A stretch of 64,000 bases of DNA, from contig CAWBOY010000004.1 of NCBI GenBank assembly GCA_963790585.1, positions 186,001 through 250,000 on the forward strand, given 5' to 3'. The notes below the pieces were generated by a model. That model saw only the letters and a list, made by a program, of their open reading frames with translations, did no database searches and was not told the origin of the DNA. The translations under genes and the position numbers were made by a program. This DNA comes from CAWBOY01 sp963790585. Its GTDB lineage: Bacteria; Planctomycetota; Planctomycetia; Gemmatales; Gemmataceae. How positions within the stretch are numbered: the first letter of the stretch is position 1; each line of letters opens with the position of its first letter. Positions 35,256 through 43,758 of this stretch are shown here, piece by piece.

Positions 35256-35767
35256 AGCCTGCCGTTGGGCGTCTGGTCCTGACAGCTTCCTTGTTCCTCT
35301 GTTGGATTGGCTACCTGTATTATCTCTGGCAGACGTCGCTGTTCTTTCGCCCTTCTGGCGAACCGTTGGTCGTTTCGGTGCCGCAGGTGCTAAGCGCGGA
35401 CGCGGTGGTGGAAGCGGAGATCGCGGGATTGGGCGATCCGGTTACGGTCAAGGCCGTCCTATGGCCCGCGGAGAACTCTCCTGTGCAGGTCGGCGATACG
35501 TTTACGCTGTCCAATCTGAATGATTGTCGCCGTTTGCAGACGAGAGCCAGCGGACCGCCGCCAAGCGATTTCACGGGGCCGGGTGTTTATCTCGTGCCAG
35601 TGCATCTAAAGAAAGACGAGCCGTTTGTGCGTCGGCTCTTTCAGCCGCTGGATGTGGAAGTGGCCAAGACCCCGCCGTCGCCAGCCTATTTATTGGAAAA
35701 TGGTCCGCCACGAATCTATCCCGCGATCGACCAGACGCGGGCACAGCTTCAGCGCATTGTTCGGTAG
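35252..35767 (+). CDS. Membrane-anchored protein of unknown function
   Basis: 171 residues. One N-terminal membrane helix (LVLTASLFLCWIGYLYYLWQ, about 8-28), then a beta-rich extracytoplasmic domain (VVSVPQVLSADAVVEAEIAG, PVQVGDTFTLSNLNDC, GPGVYLVPVHLKKDE). It overlaps the Minf_1886 gene by 4 nt. It looks like a planctomycete conserved hypothetical protein; no catalytic motif seen. Confidence 0.75.
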   Translation: MKPAVGRLVLTASLFLCWIGYLYYLWQTSLFFRPSGEPLVVSVPQVLSADAVVEAEIAGLGDPVTVKAVLWPAENSPVQVGDTFTLSNLNDCRRLQTRASGPPPSDFTGPGVYLVPVHLKKDEPFVRRLFQPLDVEVAKTPPSPAYLLENGPPRIYPAIDQTRAQLQRIVR

Positions 35768-35770
35768 AGC

Positions 35771-35912
35771 CGCCCAGGGCGTTGCCCTGGTCTAACCTAT
35801 CTCGCCCTTTCAGGGCTTAATGCCTTCGATCTAGAACATTCATGCCGGTTGGGGGCCCAGTCTTAAGCCCTGAATGGGCGGCATATGTTAGCCCAGGGCA
35901 ACGCCCTGGGCG
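35771..35912 (+). repeat. Palindrome D (CAGGGC type)
   Basis: GCCCAGGGCGTTGCCCTGG at 35771 mirrors CCCAGGGCAACGCCCTGGGC at about 35892-35911; inside, GCCCTTTCAGGGCTTAA mirrors TTAAGCCCTGAATGGGC. Each arm is itself palindromic. Total about 142 nt, with a central loop of about 45 nt. It follows the 35252 gene. Confidence 0.9.
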
Positions 35913-36018
35913 TCAGACAACGATTTCGCCCCCATAGAATTTGGATACACCCCCCAGCTCTTTTGGTGTCCATTGTCACCTCGGCTGCTATAAAAATATC
36001 GTGATCGCGCTGGATTGG

Positions 36019-36043
36019 AACCCCCGGCTTGCCGGGGGCTAAA
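36019..36043 (+). repeat. Short hairpin related to palindrome F
   Basis: CCCCCGGCTTGCCGGGGG, the half-unit of the element at 43558-43616. It lies 25 nt before the DUF2760 gene. Confidence 0.75.
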
Positions 36044-36067
36044 TAAATTCATTGGAAGTGCTGTGGG

Positions 36068-36649
36068 ATGACGGAACCGTATGTTGTTGTACTGCTCACG
36101 CTCGCTGTGGCTGCCCTTCTCAAATTGACGGTGCTGCTCGTCTGGGGCAACGGCAGCCTTGCTCGAGTTTGGCTTGCCACGCGGGTGTTTCGCGCCGTGC
36201 TTGGCGACCCGAAGATCGCGGCGAAGGTAGAGCCCGTTCTCGTGCCGGAGCCGATCAAACCCGTTAAGCCATCGGGCGCGCCGTTGCGCCTCTTATCGCT
36301 CCTTCAGCGCGATGGGCGCGTATTGGACTTTTTCCTCGAAGACATTTCGGGGGCGACCGACGATCAGATCGGGGCGGGCGTGCGCGAGCTGCACAAGAAA
36401 GCCAGGCACGTCATTGAGGAACATCTCGTTTTGGAGCCCGTGATAGGCAAAGAGGAAGGAGCGACGGTCGAGATTCCCCAGGGATTCGACCCGTCGGCCA
36501 TCAGACTCACGGGCAATGTCACCGGCAAGCCACCGTTCAAGGGGACGCTCAAGCACCACGGCTGGCGCGTCAAGGAATTCAAGCTCCCGCCTCCGCCCGA
36601 GGGGCAGGATGAGTTTATCGTGATGCCGGCTGATGTAGAATTACCCTGA
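36068..36649 (+). CDS. DUF2760 protein
   Basis: 193 residues: one N-terminal membrane helix (VVVLLTLAVAALLKLTVLLV) followed by the DUF2760 domain (LLSLLQRDGRVLDFFLEDIS, DDQIGAGVRELHKKARHVIE, GTLKHHGWRVKEFKLP). In many bacteria DUF2760 genes stand directly before Hsp70-like genes, as here. The function is unknown, but the linkage suggests a membrane partner or target of the Hsp70-like ATPase. Confidence 0.88.
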   Translation: MTEPYVVVLLTLAVAALLKLTVLLVWGNGSLARVWLATRVFRAVLGDPKIAAKVEPVLVPEPIKPVKPSGAPLRLLSLLQRDGRVLDFFLEDISGATDDQIGAGVRELHKKARHVIEEHLVLEPVIGKEEGATVEIPQGFDPSAIRLTGNVTGKPPFKGTLKHHGWRVKEFKLPPPPEGQDEFIVMPADVELP

Positions 36650-36686
36650 GAGCGATCGGAAAGAATGCGGAAGGCAGCGCATGGGG

Positions 36687-36720
36687 CGTGCCATGCTTTG
36701 GAGTACCAAAGCATGGCACC
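36687..36720 (+). repeat. Hairpin between DUF2760 and Hsp70 genes
   Basis: GTGCCATGCTTTGG and CCAAAGCATGGCAC form a perfect 14-bp stem around AGTA. Could attenuate or protect the transcript. Confidence 0.8.
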
Positions 36721-36792
36721 CGAGGCGTCAACCTTGAGCCGGTCCGACTCATTCATTCCGAACGCTCTTAGTACATCTCCTCAAAAGAAGGG

Positions 36793-36865
36793 GAACACTC
36801 ACCAGCCCCAAGCGCAGGGTTCGGAGCCGCTGAACCCCGCGCTTGGGGCTGGTGAGAGATGTTCC
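36793..36865 (+). repeat. Palindrome family B, copy B1
   Basis: CTCACCAGCCCCAAGCGC (36799) mirrored by GCGCTTGGGGCTGGTGAG (36839-36856), and GGTTC by GAACC within. Outer GAACA/TGTTC extends it. It ends at the leader of the Hsp70 gene. Confidence 0.88.
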
Positions 36866-36885
36866 CTTATTGTCTGGGGCACATC

Positions 36886-38673
36886 ATGGCAGCCGCTCGT
36901 TATGTCGTGGGCATTGATCTGGGTACGACGAATTGCAGTGTCGCCTACGTCGACACAGGCATTGAAGGTACACATCCTACCGATCTGAAAATCCCACAGG
37001 TCGTTCGGCCGGGTGTTGTCGAAACCAAATCTCTCTTGCCGTCCTTTCTTTACCTTCCCGGCCTCAACGAACTGCCTGCGGGCAGTCTGAAGTTGCCGTG
37101 GGATGCGACGCGCGACTACGCCGTCGGTGAGTTCGCGCGACAACAAGGCAGCCTGGTTCCGGGCCGGCTTGTCAGCTCCGCAAAATCGTGGCTCTGCCAT
37201 CCAGGGGTTGATCGGCGCGCCGATATTTTGCCCTGGAAAGCACCCGAGGGCGCTCGAAAGATCTCGCCGTTGCAGGCCAGCACGCTTTACCTGCGGCACA
37301 TCGTCGAGGCCTGGAACGAGGTCATGGCCAAGGACCAGCCCCAGGCTCGATTGGAGCATCAAGACATTGTGTTGACCGTGCCGGCGTCTTTCGATGCCGC
37401 GGCGCGCGAATTGACGGTCGAGGCAGCGCGAGCCGCGGGCCTCGAACAGGTCACGTTGCTCGAAGAGCCGCAGGCCGCGTTCTATGCCTGGCTCGACGCC
37501 AACGAAAATTGGCGCGATCAAGTAGAAGTCGGGGATTTCGTCCTCATTTGCGATGTGGGCGGGGGCACTACCGACTTGACGCTCATCGCGGTAGCGGAGG
37601 ACAAGGGTCAACTTTGTTTGGCGCGCGTCGCTGTCGGGGATCATATCCTACTCGGTGGCGACAATATGGATTTGACCCTGGCCCATAGTGCGGCAAAGGC
37701 CTTTGCCGCGCGCGGCATCAAGCTGGATGCGGCCCAAATGCTGATGCTCGGTCATTCATGCCGCGCCGCCAAGGAGCCCCTATTCGCTGACAAGTCCCTG
37801 CAAACAGCGCCAGTAACCGTGCTCGGCCGCGGCAGCAAAGTCATCGCCGGAACAATCAAGGGCGAACTTGGGCGCTCGGATGTCGAACGTGAACTCGTCG
37901 ATGGTTTTTTCCCGGAATGTCCGGCCGACGCGGAGCCCGCACGACAACAGGCGCTGGGATTTCAGGAGCTTGGACTGCCGTATGCGCGGGATACGGCGAT
38001 AACACGGCATCTAGCCCATTTTCTCCATCGCCAAGCAGCGGCGGCCAAGACGAGCGCCGGCCCGGCCGCAGTGCTTTTCAACGGCGGCGTCTTCAAAGCC
38101 GAGGCGCTACGTCGCCGGGTGACTTCCGTCCTAAAACAATGGAAGGGCGGCGAAGGGGTCAAGGTATTGCACAATGACGATCTCGATACGGCGGTATCTC
38201 GTGGCGCCGCCTATTACGGCATGGTGCGGCGCGGCAAAGGCGTACGCATTCGCGGCGGCACAGCGCGTGTCTACTACGTCGGCGTCGAGACCTCCCTACC
38301 GGCAGTACCTGGAGCGTCACCGCCCTTGAAAGCGCTTTGCGTCGTGCCCTATGGCATGGAGGAAGGAACCGAAGCCGACGTGCCTGGGCAGGAGTTTGGT
38401 CTCGTCGTAGGTTCACCGGCCGAGTTTCGCTTCCTCTGTTCGACCGTGCGACGAGAGGACACGGTCGGCACGCTGGTCGAAGACTGGGACGAGGAAATCG
38501 ATGAATTGGCGCCGATCACCACGACGTTGAAGGCGACGGAAAAGCAGGGCCTGATGGTGCCTGTCCATCTTCACAGCAAGGTGACGGAAGTCGGAACTCT
38601 GGAGTTGTGGTGTTACAGCCGTGACGGCAAGCAGCGCTGGAAATTGGAGTTCAATGTGAGGGAGAAGAGGTAA
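36886..38673 (+). CDS. Hsp70 family ATPase
   Basis: 595 residues from ATG 36886. Actin-type ATPase domain of Hsp70: phosphate-1 VVGIDLGTTNCSVAYVD, DIVLTVPASFDAAARELTVE, LLEEPQAAFYAWL, phosphate-2 DVGGGTTDLTLIAV, and adenosine region AAVLFNGGVFKAEALR. The C-terminal 130 residues are a beta-sandwich-like region (GLMVPVHLHSKVTEVGTLEL) but shorter and unlike the DnaK substrate domain, and no EEVD-type tail exists. It is therefore a specialised Hsp70 relative, not DnaK. Pairs with DUF2760. An ATG at 36859 right after palindrome B1 is the alternative start. Confidence 0.9.
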   Translation: MAAARYVVGIDLGTTNCSVAYVDTGIEGTHPTDLKIPQVVRPGVVETKSLLPSFLYLPGLNELPAGSLKLPWDATRDYAVGEFARQQGSLVPGRLVSSAKSWLCHPGVDRRADILPWKAPEGARKISPLQASTLYLRHIVEAWNEVMAKDQPQARLEHQDIVLTVPASFDAAARELTVEAARAAGLEQVTLLEEPQAAFYAWLDANENWRDQVEVGDFVLICDVGGGTTDLTLIAVAEDKGQLCLARVAVGDHILLGGDNMDLTLAHSAAKAFAARGIKLDAAQMLMLGHSCRAAKEPLFADKSLQTAPVTVLGRGSKVIAGTIKGELGRSDVERELVDGFFPECPADAEPARQQALGFQELGLPYARDTAITRHLAHFLHRQAAAAKTSAGPAAVLFNGGVFKAEALRRRVTSVLKQWKGGEGVKVLHNDDLDTAVSRGAAYYGMVRRGKGVRIRGGTARVYYVGVETSLPAVPGASPPLKALCVVPYGMEEGTEADVPGQEFGLVVGSPAEFRFLCSTVRREDTVGTLVEDWDEEIDELAPITTTLKATEKQGLMVPVHLHSKVTEVGTLELWCYSRDGKQRWKLEFNVREKR

Positions 38674-38691
38674 AAAGTGGGGCGACCGGAG

Positions 38692-38790
38692 GTATTCTGT
38701 CTTCAGGAGCCGGGAGCGTAAGCGACCGGAGCGCGTTACGCTCGCTCAGATTTTCTCCGGTCGCTTACGCTCCCGGCTCCTGAAGATACT
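38692..38790 (+). repeat. Palindrome family C, copy C2
   Basis: GTATTCTGTCTTCAGGAGCC plus GGGAGCGTAAGCGACCGGAG mirrored by CTCCGGTCGCTTACGCTCCC and GGCTCCTGAAGATAC. Nearly the same sequence as C1, 12.7 kb away. It separates the convergent Hsp70 and exported-protein genes. Confidence 0.92.
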
Positions 38791-38833
38791 AGCTTTTCTA
38801 CAGACCAAGTCCGACCGCTCTTTGGACAGACGA

Positions 38834-39767
38834 TTACTTGCCGCCGGTCAGCTTCTGAATTTCCGGACCGGTCAATGTCAGTGTGACAAGAACAGTTGTC
38901 TTGTCGGGGCTTGCGATCTTGACCTTGTTGATCGCGGCGATCAAATTCGCGTTCCCGCCGGCTCCAGCCTTTACTGTGCCGAGAGTGGTGGATAAGAGCA
39001 ACTTAATCGCGTCGACGGTTTTGGCGTCGGCGGCATTCAACGTCGACCTTCAGATCGACGCCGTCGGTTACATTGAGAGTGACGAGACCCGATTCAATTT
39101 TCGGGCCGATGGTTTCAAACCCTGGCACGGTTCCAAGCATCTTTTTCAGATCCTCGGTCATGACGGCGACGGCCGAGACGCCTTCCGTGCCCTTGAGCTT
39201 TCCGAGCAGCGTACTCAGTTTGCCGGAGAGCTTCTCGGTTTTGCCGGACGCGAAGGTTTGCAAATAATCTTTTTCGCCGCCGAGCAGGATGGTCGATCTA
39301 TCGGTGAACGTGGCGTAAATTGGGTCGGGCATTTGAGCGGGGATGATCTCATGGAAGGTCAGAGCGCCTTCCTTGGACGTCTTGAATTTGAACGCGCCAT
39401 CTTTCTTAGAGGCGGCTTCGGCAAACGTTTTGATCTTCGACTCGTCAAATTTACCTTTGATGATGATTACGCCCTTTTTGCTCGTCATCTCGACGGGCGA
39501 AGCAACCACGATGCTTTCGATGTCTTTGAGCGGATCGATGCCGGTGGCGTCGAGAATGCCCTTCGCATCCGGACTGGTTAGACCTTTGGCCACGACATCC
39601 GAGCCATATTTCTTGAACAGGCCGGAGTCGAGCAATTTGCGGACATTGATCGAAACGACCAAGTCCACGCCGCCTGGAATGGTTACAGGAGTACCGTCGC
39701 CCTTGGCACTAAGACTCATGCAAACGAGAGTTAACGCGACAAGACACGACTTTCGAAGGAAGGTCAT
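38834..39767 (-). CDS. Exported protein of unknown function, paralog a (frameshifted)
   Basis: About 311 residues after repair, from ATG 39767 (AAAGGAT upstream). Signal peptide (SCLVALTLVCMSLSAKG), then VDLVVSINVRKLLDSGLFKK, IDPLKDIESIVVASP, GVIIIKGKFDESKIKTFAEA and DRSTILLGGEKDYLQT. One extra base near 39038 breaks the frame before the last 65 residues (NAADAKTVDAIKLLLSTTLG). The pattern of a self-limiting beta/alpha repeat resembles DUF3352-like exported proteins; assignment uncertain. Paralog b follows upstream. Confidence 0.75.
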
Positions 39768-39942
39768 TACAAAATTATCCTTTCGTGAGGGAGAGAGTGG
39801 GCCAATCATGGGATGGGCTTGGGGTGAAAATCAACAGGTCCCAGCTCGACGGGAGCTGGTCAGTTCCGTTATACGGTCATTCGGTAGTTCGGCTAGCGTC
39901 CTGAATTGGACGTTCGTTCAATAAGTTGCCAGCCGTCCCGAC

Positions 39943-40041
39943 TAAATTTACGGGTGGCACAGACATTCCTATCTGTGCGGGAACCGACGAATGTGCCTAT
40001 TGCTGCACAGACAGGAATGTCTGTGCCACCCGTAAATTTAG
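39943..40041 (+). repeat. Palindrome E
   Basis: CTAAATTTACGGGTGGCACA (39943) mirrored by GTGCCACCCGTAAATTTAG (40023-40041); inside, GACATTCCTATCTGTGC faces GCACAGACAGGAATGTC. Stem of about 37 bp. It occupies the gap between the two paralogous exported genes. Confidence 0.92.
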
Positions 40042-40055
40042 TCTAGAAGGGGCTC

Positions 40056-40176
40056 TTGCATCTCCATAGATCCGGGGTCGTAGTACCGACCGACGGTCTC
40101 ACGGCTCACTCGGGTGGCGGGCAAGCCTCCTTGCATCTCCATAGATCCGGGGTCGTAGTACCGACCCCGACGTGGC
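40056..40176 (+). repeat. 36-nt direct repeat pair with family A half-sites
   Basis: TTGCATCTCCATAGATCCGG followed by GGTCGTAGTACCGACC occurs at 40056 and again at 40131, spacing 75 nt. The second half resembles one arm of family A. A degenerated or rearranged copy of that family is likely. Confidence 0.8.
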
Positions 40177-40229
40177 TCAAGAAGCCGTGCCAAAATCAGT
40201 GTCGCCTTTCGCGGCGCGAACAATGATAA

Positions 40230-41211
40230 TTACAGATCCTTTTTCAGAGCTTTATCGATCTGCTTGGCGTCGAGGCCGCCCTTGACCTCGACCTTCTTGC
40301 CGTTGCTCGTGGTCTTCACGCTCTTAAGGAGGTCGACCACGACATCGAGTTTTCTTTCGCCGCCGGCCACGAGGCCGATAATCGACAGGCCGGATTCGAT
40401 TCCCTTGGAAACGTGTTCCGCCAGGTCTTTGGCGTCGTCATCGTTTTTCGCTCCGATTTGGAAATCGATCTTGATATCGTCACCCACCAAGATGCCGCCG
40501 TCCAGAGCGTCCATTTTTTCCAAATATGGCTTGGCCGGCGTGTCCTTCAAATCGCCAATTTTGAGGAAGAGCGCTACCAAGAGCGACGACGGTAAAAATC
40601 TGCTTATCGTTCTGTTTTTCGAGGATCGTCTGAAACTGCTTGCTCTTGAGGGTGAGCTTATCCTTGCTTCCCACTTTCTTAAGAGCGTCGCTGATATAGG
40701 GCTTGCCCGGGCTGACTAAAACGGTTGAGTTATCGACGAGGCTAACGAACAAGGTGCCATCCTGACCCGGAACGTTGACTTCGTAGACAACTTTATCGCC
40801 TACCTTGCTTGATTTGACGATGTCGCCGTGATCCTTTATGGCCTTGTCACCTTGTTCTTTGAATTTGGCGACGTCAAATTTACCGCGCAGGATGAATATG
40901 CCTTTGTCGGGATCGCTTGAGCCGGGGCCGGCCGCAATCACTCTATCGAGATCCGTAAAGGGGTCAAAACCGAGGTCCTTGAGGACATCGCCGACGATGT
41001 CGATCTCCTTGAGGGAGTCCTTGGCCTTGTCGATGCCAAGTTTCTTGGCCAGGCCGGAGGAAAGGAATTGCTTGACGTTGAGGGACAGGATCACCTCGGT
41101 ATCTTCGGGCAAGTACGCATCAATTTCGCCCGCCCTGGCGTTTACAACGAGAAGCAGCGCGGCCAGCAGGCCCAGGCCGCACAGCCACCCGCGATTTAGA
41201 GGAATGTTCAC
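40230..41211 (-). CDS. Exported protein of unknown function, paralog b (frameshifted)
   Basis: About 326 residues after repair. GTG 41211 is chosen because AAAGGA lies 9-14 nt upstream. Signal peptide (GLLAALLLVVNARAGE), TEVILSLNVKQFLSSGLAKK, GFDPFTDLDRVIAAGPGSSD, GIFILRGKFDVAKFKEQGDK, DNSTVLVSPGKPYISDALKK. The order of motifs matches paralog a, showing tandem duplication. A shift near 40575-40580 separates the final 115 residues (ALFLKIGDLKDTPAKPYLEK). Confidence 0.75.
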
Positions 41212-41339
41212 GCTCTTTTTCCTTTCGCTTTGTGATAGGACGCCCGACCTCAATAATACCCGTTCATACTACAAGGGTTTCAGTCCCATGCTCAGGCGGT
41301 TCAAGGAAAATCGCTCCTGTTTCGCGCGGAAGATAGGTA

Positions 41340-41490
41340 AGTCCAGGGAAGCCCCTTCCCAGGGTGCCCTGCGCAACGCGACCCTGGGATGGGAGACGTA
41401 GCATCTCGGAGAGTCTCTCACCCGGGTTGTAGCAAGGTCGGGAGACCTTGCTACAACCCGGGGCCCAGGGTCGCGCAAAGCACCGTGGGT
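41340..41490 (+). repeat. Nested palindromic region G
   Basis: A perfect hairpin CCCGGGTTGTAGCAAGGTC/GACCTTGCTACAACCCGGG spans 41421-41463. Around it, GCGCAACGCGACCCTGGG (about 41369) faces CCCAGGGTCGCGCAAAGC (about 41464-41481). It overlaps the 3' flank of the esterase gene. Confidence 0.85.
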
Positions 41491-41498
41491 TGGCAGGC

Positions 41499-43529
41499 TC
41501 ACTTCTTGGCACCACTCAACTGCCACTTCTCATCAAAGAACCCGGCCTGCGCGACCTTGCCCGGCCAGCGCACGGAGGAAGGCGTTCTTACATCGATCAC
41601 CGCGAAATCCGGCAGTTTCGGAATCTGTCGTGCATTATTGAGGTAGTCATACTCCCTGAATGTGAAGCCACTGTTAAGCACGACGTAGCGCTTGGGATTG
41701 AGCGGGTTCGGGTAGATCATGACCGGCATGCTATGGCTGGCGTCATGGTTGCTCTGGCCGAGCGCGATCTGTTTGTTATCCCATTTGACCGGGAGCTTTT
41801 CTAATATCGAAGCGATCAGCTTATTGCTGCTCGGATCGCCCCAAAGGATGAGGTTGCTAGACTCGATATCGGCTGCTGTGACATCCTTATCGTCTTTGAC
41901 GCGGGCCTCGCCGCGGAATTGGCTGCGCCATTGATCGATGGCATGTTTCGACTCGGCCGTCACCCAGGCGCCGACTTTGTCGTTGAGCGGAATACCGCTC
42001 GGCTTGACCATCAAAAAGCTATCGAGAAACGCATCGTCGATCGGGCCTTGCAAACCGTGATGTTTGGTGAGGCCGGTTTGTGTGCCTTCGCTCCACGTGC
42101 CATTGTCGGCTCGCACCAGCGAGACGGACCACGAACGATCCGACTTGGGCCGCGGCGCGGTGATAGTCTGCGAGCGCTGACCGTCCGTGACATTTAATGT
42201 TGGATTGACGTCGCCATCGAACGGGCAGAGACCGGATTTCATGGATAACGTCAACGCGGACACGTTCCTGACATCTAGTTTGACCGACTTTGAACCGGTG
42301 ATCTGGGCGTCGACGATACCTTGGTCCCAATGTTGACTCAAGCCATCAACCTTGACCCAAAACGACTCGTTGTAGCGCGTCGTCCAAGTGGTAAAACGTA
42401 CGTGGCGCGGCAGTGGATTGCGCCGCGCGCGACGATGGCGTCGACCTTTTCATTGAGCTCCTTTTTCGCCGCGGGATGGTAGGCGTGTCCCGTCCCTGGC
42501 CCGATGATATGCATGAGGTCGAGCCCCTCTTTGGCCATCGCCTCGGCCATCACGTCGGCGGCTTGCTTTTGGCTATCCTTTTCGCCACTGTAGGCGACGA
42601 TTGGCAGATTGAAGAGGTTGGCCGCGTAATCGGTGCAGTCATAGATGTGGTACAGCTTCTTCTCGTATTCCGTCGGCTGCACCGTCTCCTTTTGGAACAC
42701 GTTCAAAAACTTCGCTGTCTCAGCGAAACCAGCCCCTGGAGCGGCGGCCGCCCACAGGCTGGGATAATGGACCGCGAATTGCCAGCAAGCCGCGCCGCCC
42801 ATCGAAAAGCCACGGATCACCACGCGATTTTCATCGATCGGATACTGACTCTTGACGTGAGCCATCGCTTCGAGAGCATCGATCTCGCCCGCCAGTTTGT
42901 TCGCGTTGCAATATCGGCCATAAAGGTGCAGCACGAATGCATTCGCCGGCGTGAACTCCCCGGGAGATCGCATCCGGCCATCGAGAAAGCTCAACTCCGT
43001 CAACTTTTCGCCCCGGCCATGAGCCCACAAATCGAGCCGAAAGCGATGCGGCACATCCGGCTTGTACGAGGCGGGAACCACCAGACCATACGGCTGAACC
43101 GAGCCATCAATCTTGGAAACATAGCCGCGCACAATCAGGCCACTCGCCGTCGCCCAGGGAGCTTTGCCTTCGCGCAGAACTCTTGGCGCGCTCGAGACCG
43201 GCCTTGAGCAGATTTGAAGCCGTTGTGAGCTCTTTTTTGTCGTAAAACTCATTATAGACCAGAGCATACCGCACCGCCTCATGAAAGATCTGCACGTCGG
43301 GCAGCATTGCCAGGAGCGGCTTCTTGTCGAGTACCTTTCGTAGGTTCGCGATCTCGCTTGCCAGCTCCGTCAAAGCCGTTTTGAGCTTTGTTTGCTCGGC
43401 CTCATCAACCGCGATCCCTGGCGGCGGCACGGGGCGGACTTTCTCCGCGACGTTGTCTGACGGACCATCGGCATAGAGCAAAGACACCGCGCACACAACC
43501 GCCACGGCGGCAATCCAACGAGCTGCCAT
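41499..43529 (-). CDS. Secreted alpha/beta-hydrolase (esterase/prolyl oligopeptidase-like; two frameshifts)
   Basis: About 676 residues after repair, from ATG 43529 with GGAGG 5 nt upstream. Signal peptide (IAAVAVVCAVSLLYADG), a helical N-part (VDEAEQTKLKTALTELASEI), the hydrolase with nucleophile GFSMGG (VVIRGFSMGGAACWQFAVHY) and catalytic His in GPGTGHAYHP, and a C-terminal beta domain (VKLDVRNVSALTLSMK, PVMIYPNPLNPKRYVVLNSG). The frame changes near 43178-43183 and near 42418-42424; correcting both gives one protein. Probably degrades an ester- or peptide-linked polymer outside the cytoplasm; substrate unknown. Confidence 0.85.
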
Positions 43530-43557
43530 AATACCTCCCGGAGATAGGGGTGAGTTT

Positions 43558-43616
43558 CGATAGCCCCCGGTTTGCCGGGAGCGAAAACATAAAACCCCTG
43601 GCAAGCCGGGGGCTAT
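43558..43616 (+). repeat. Palindrome F
   Basis: ATAGCCCCCGGTTTGCCGGG mirrored by CCTGGCAAGCCGGGGGCTAT; the arms are themselves palindromic (CCCGGTTTGCCGGG). It lies upstream of the esterase start. A half-unit is at 36019. Confidence 0.88.
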
Positions 43617-43758
43617 TTAAGGATCTGACGAGCAACGGGGTGCCGACCAAGGCCCCGGAACCTGCCATCCAGACTTAGCAGTGTATAAGTGCTAATGTGG
43701 TCAATCTATGGTTTTGGATGTCGGTCGTCGACCGAGTAGGAGGAGGCATTTCGAGTAG

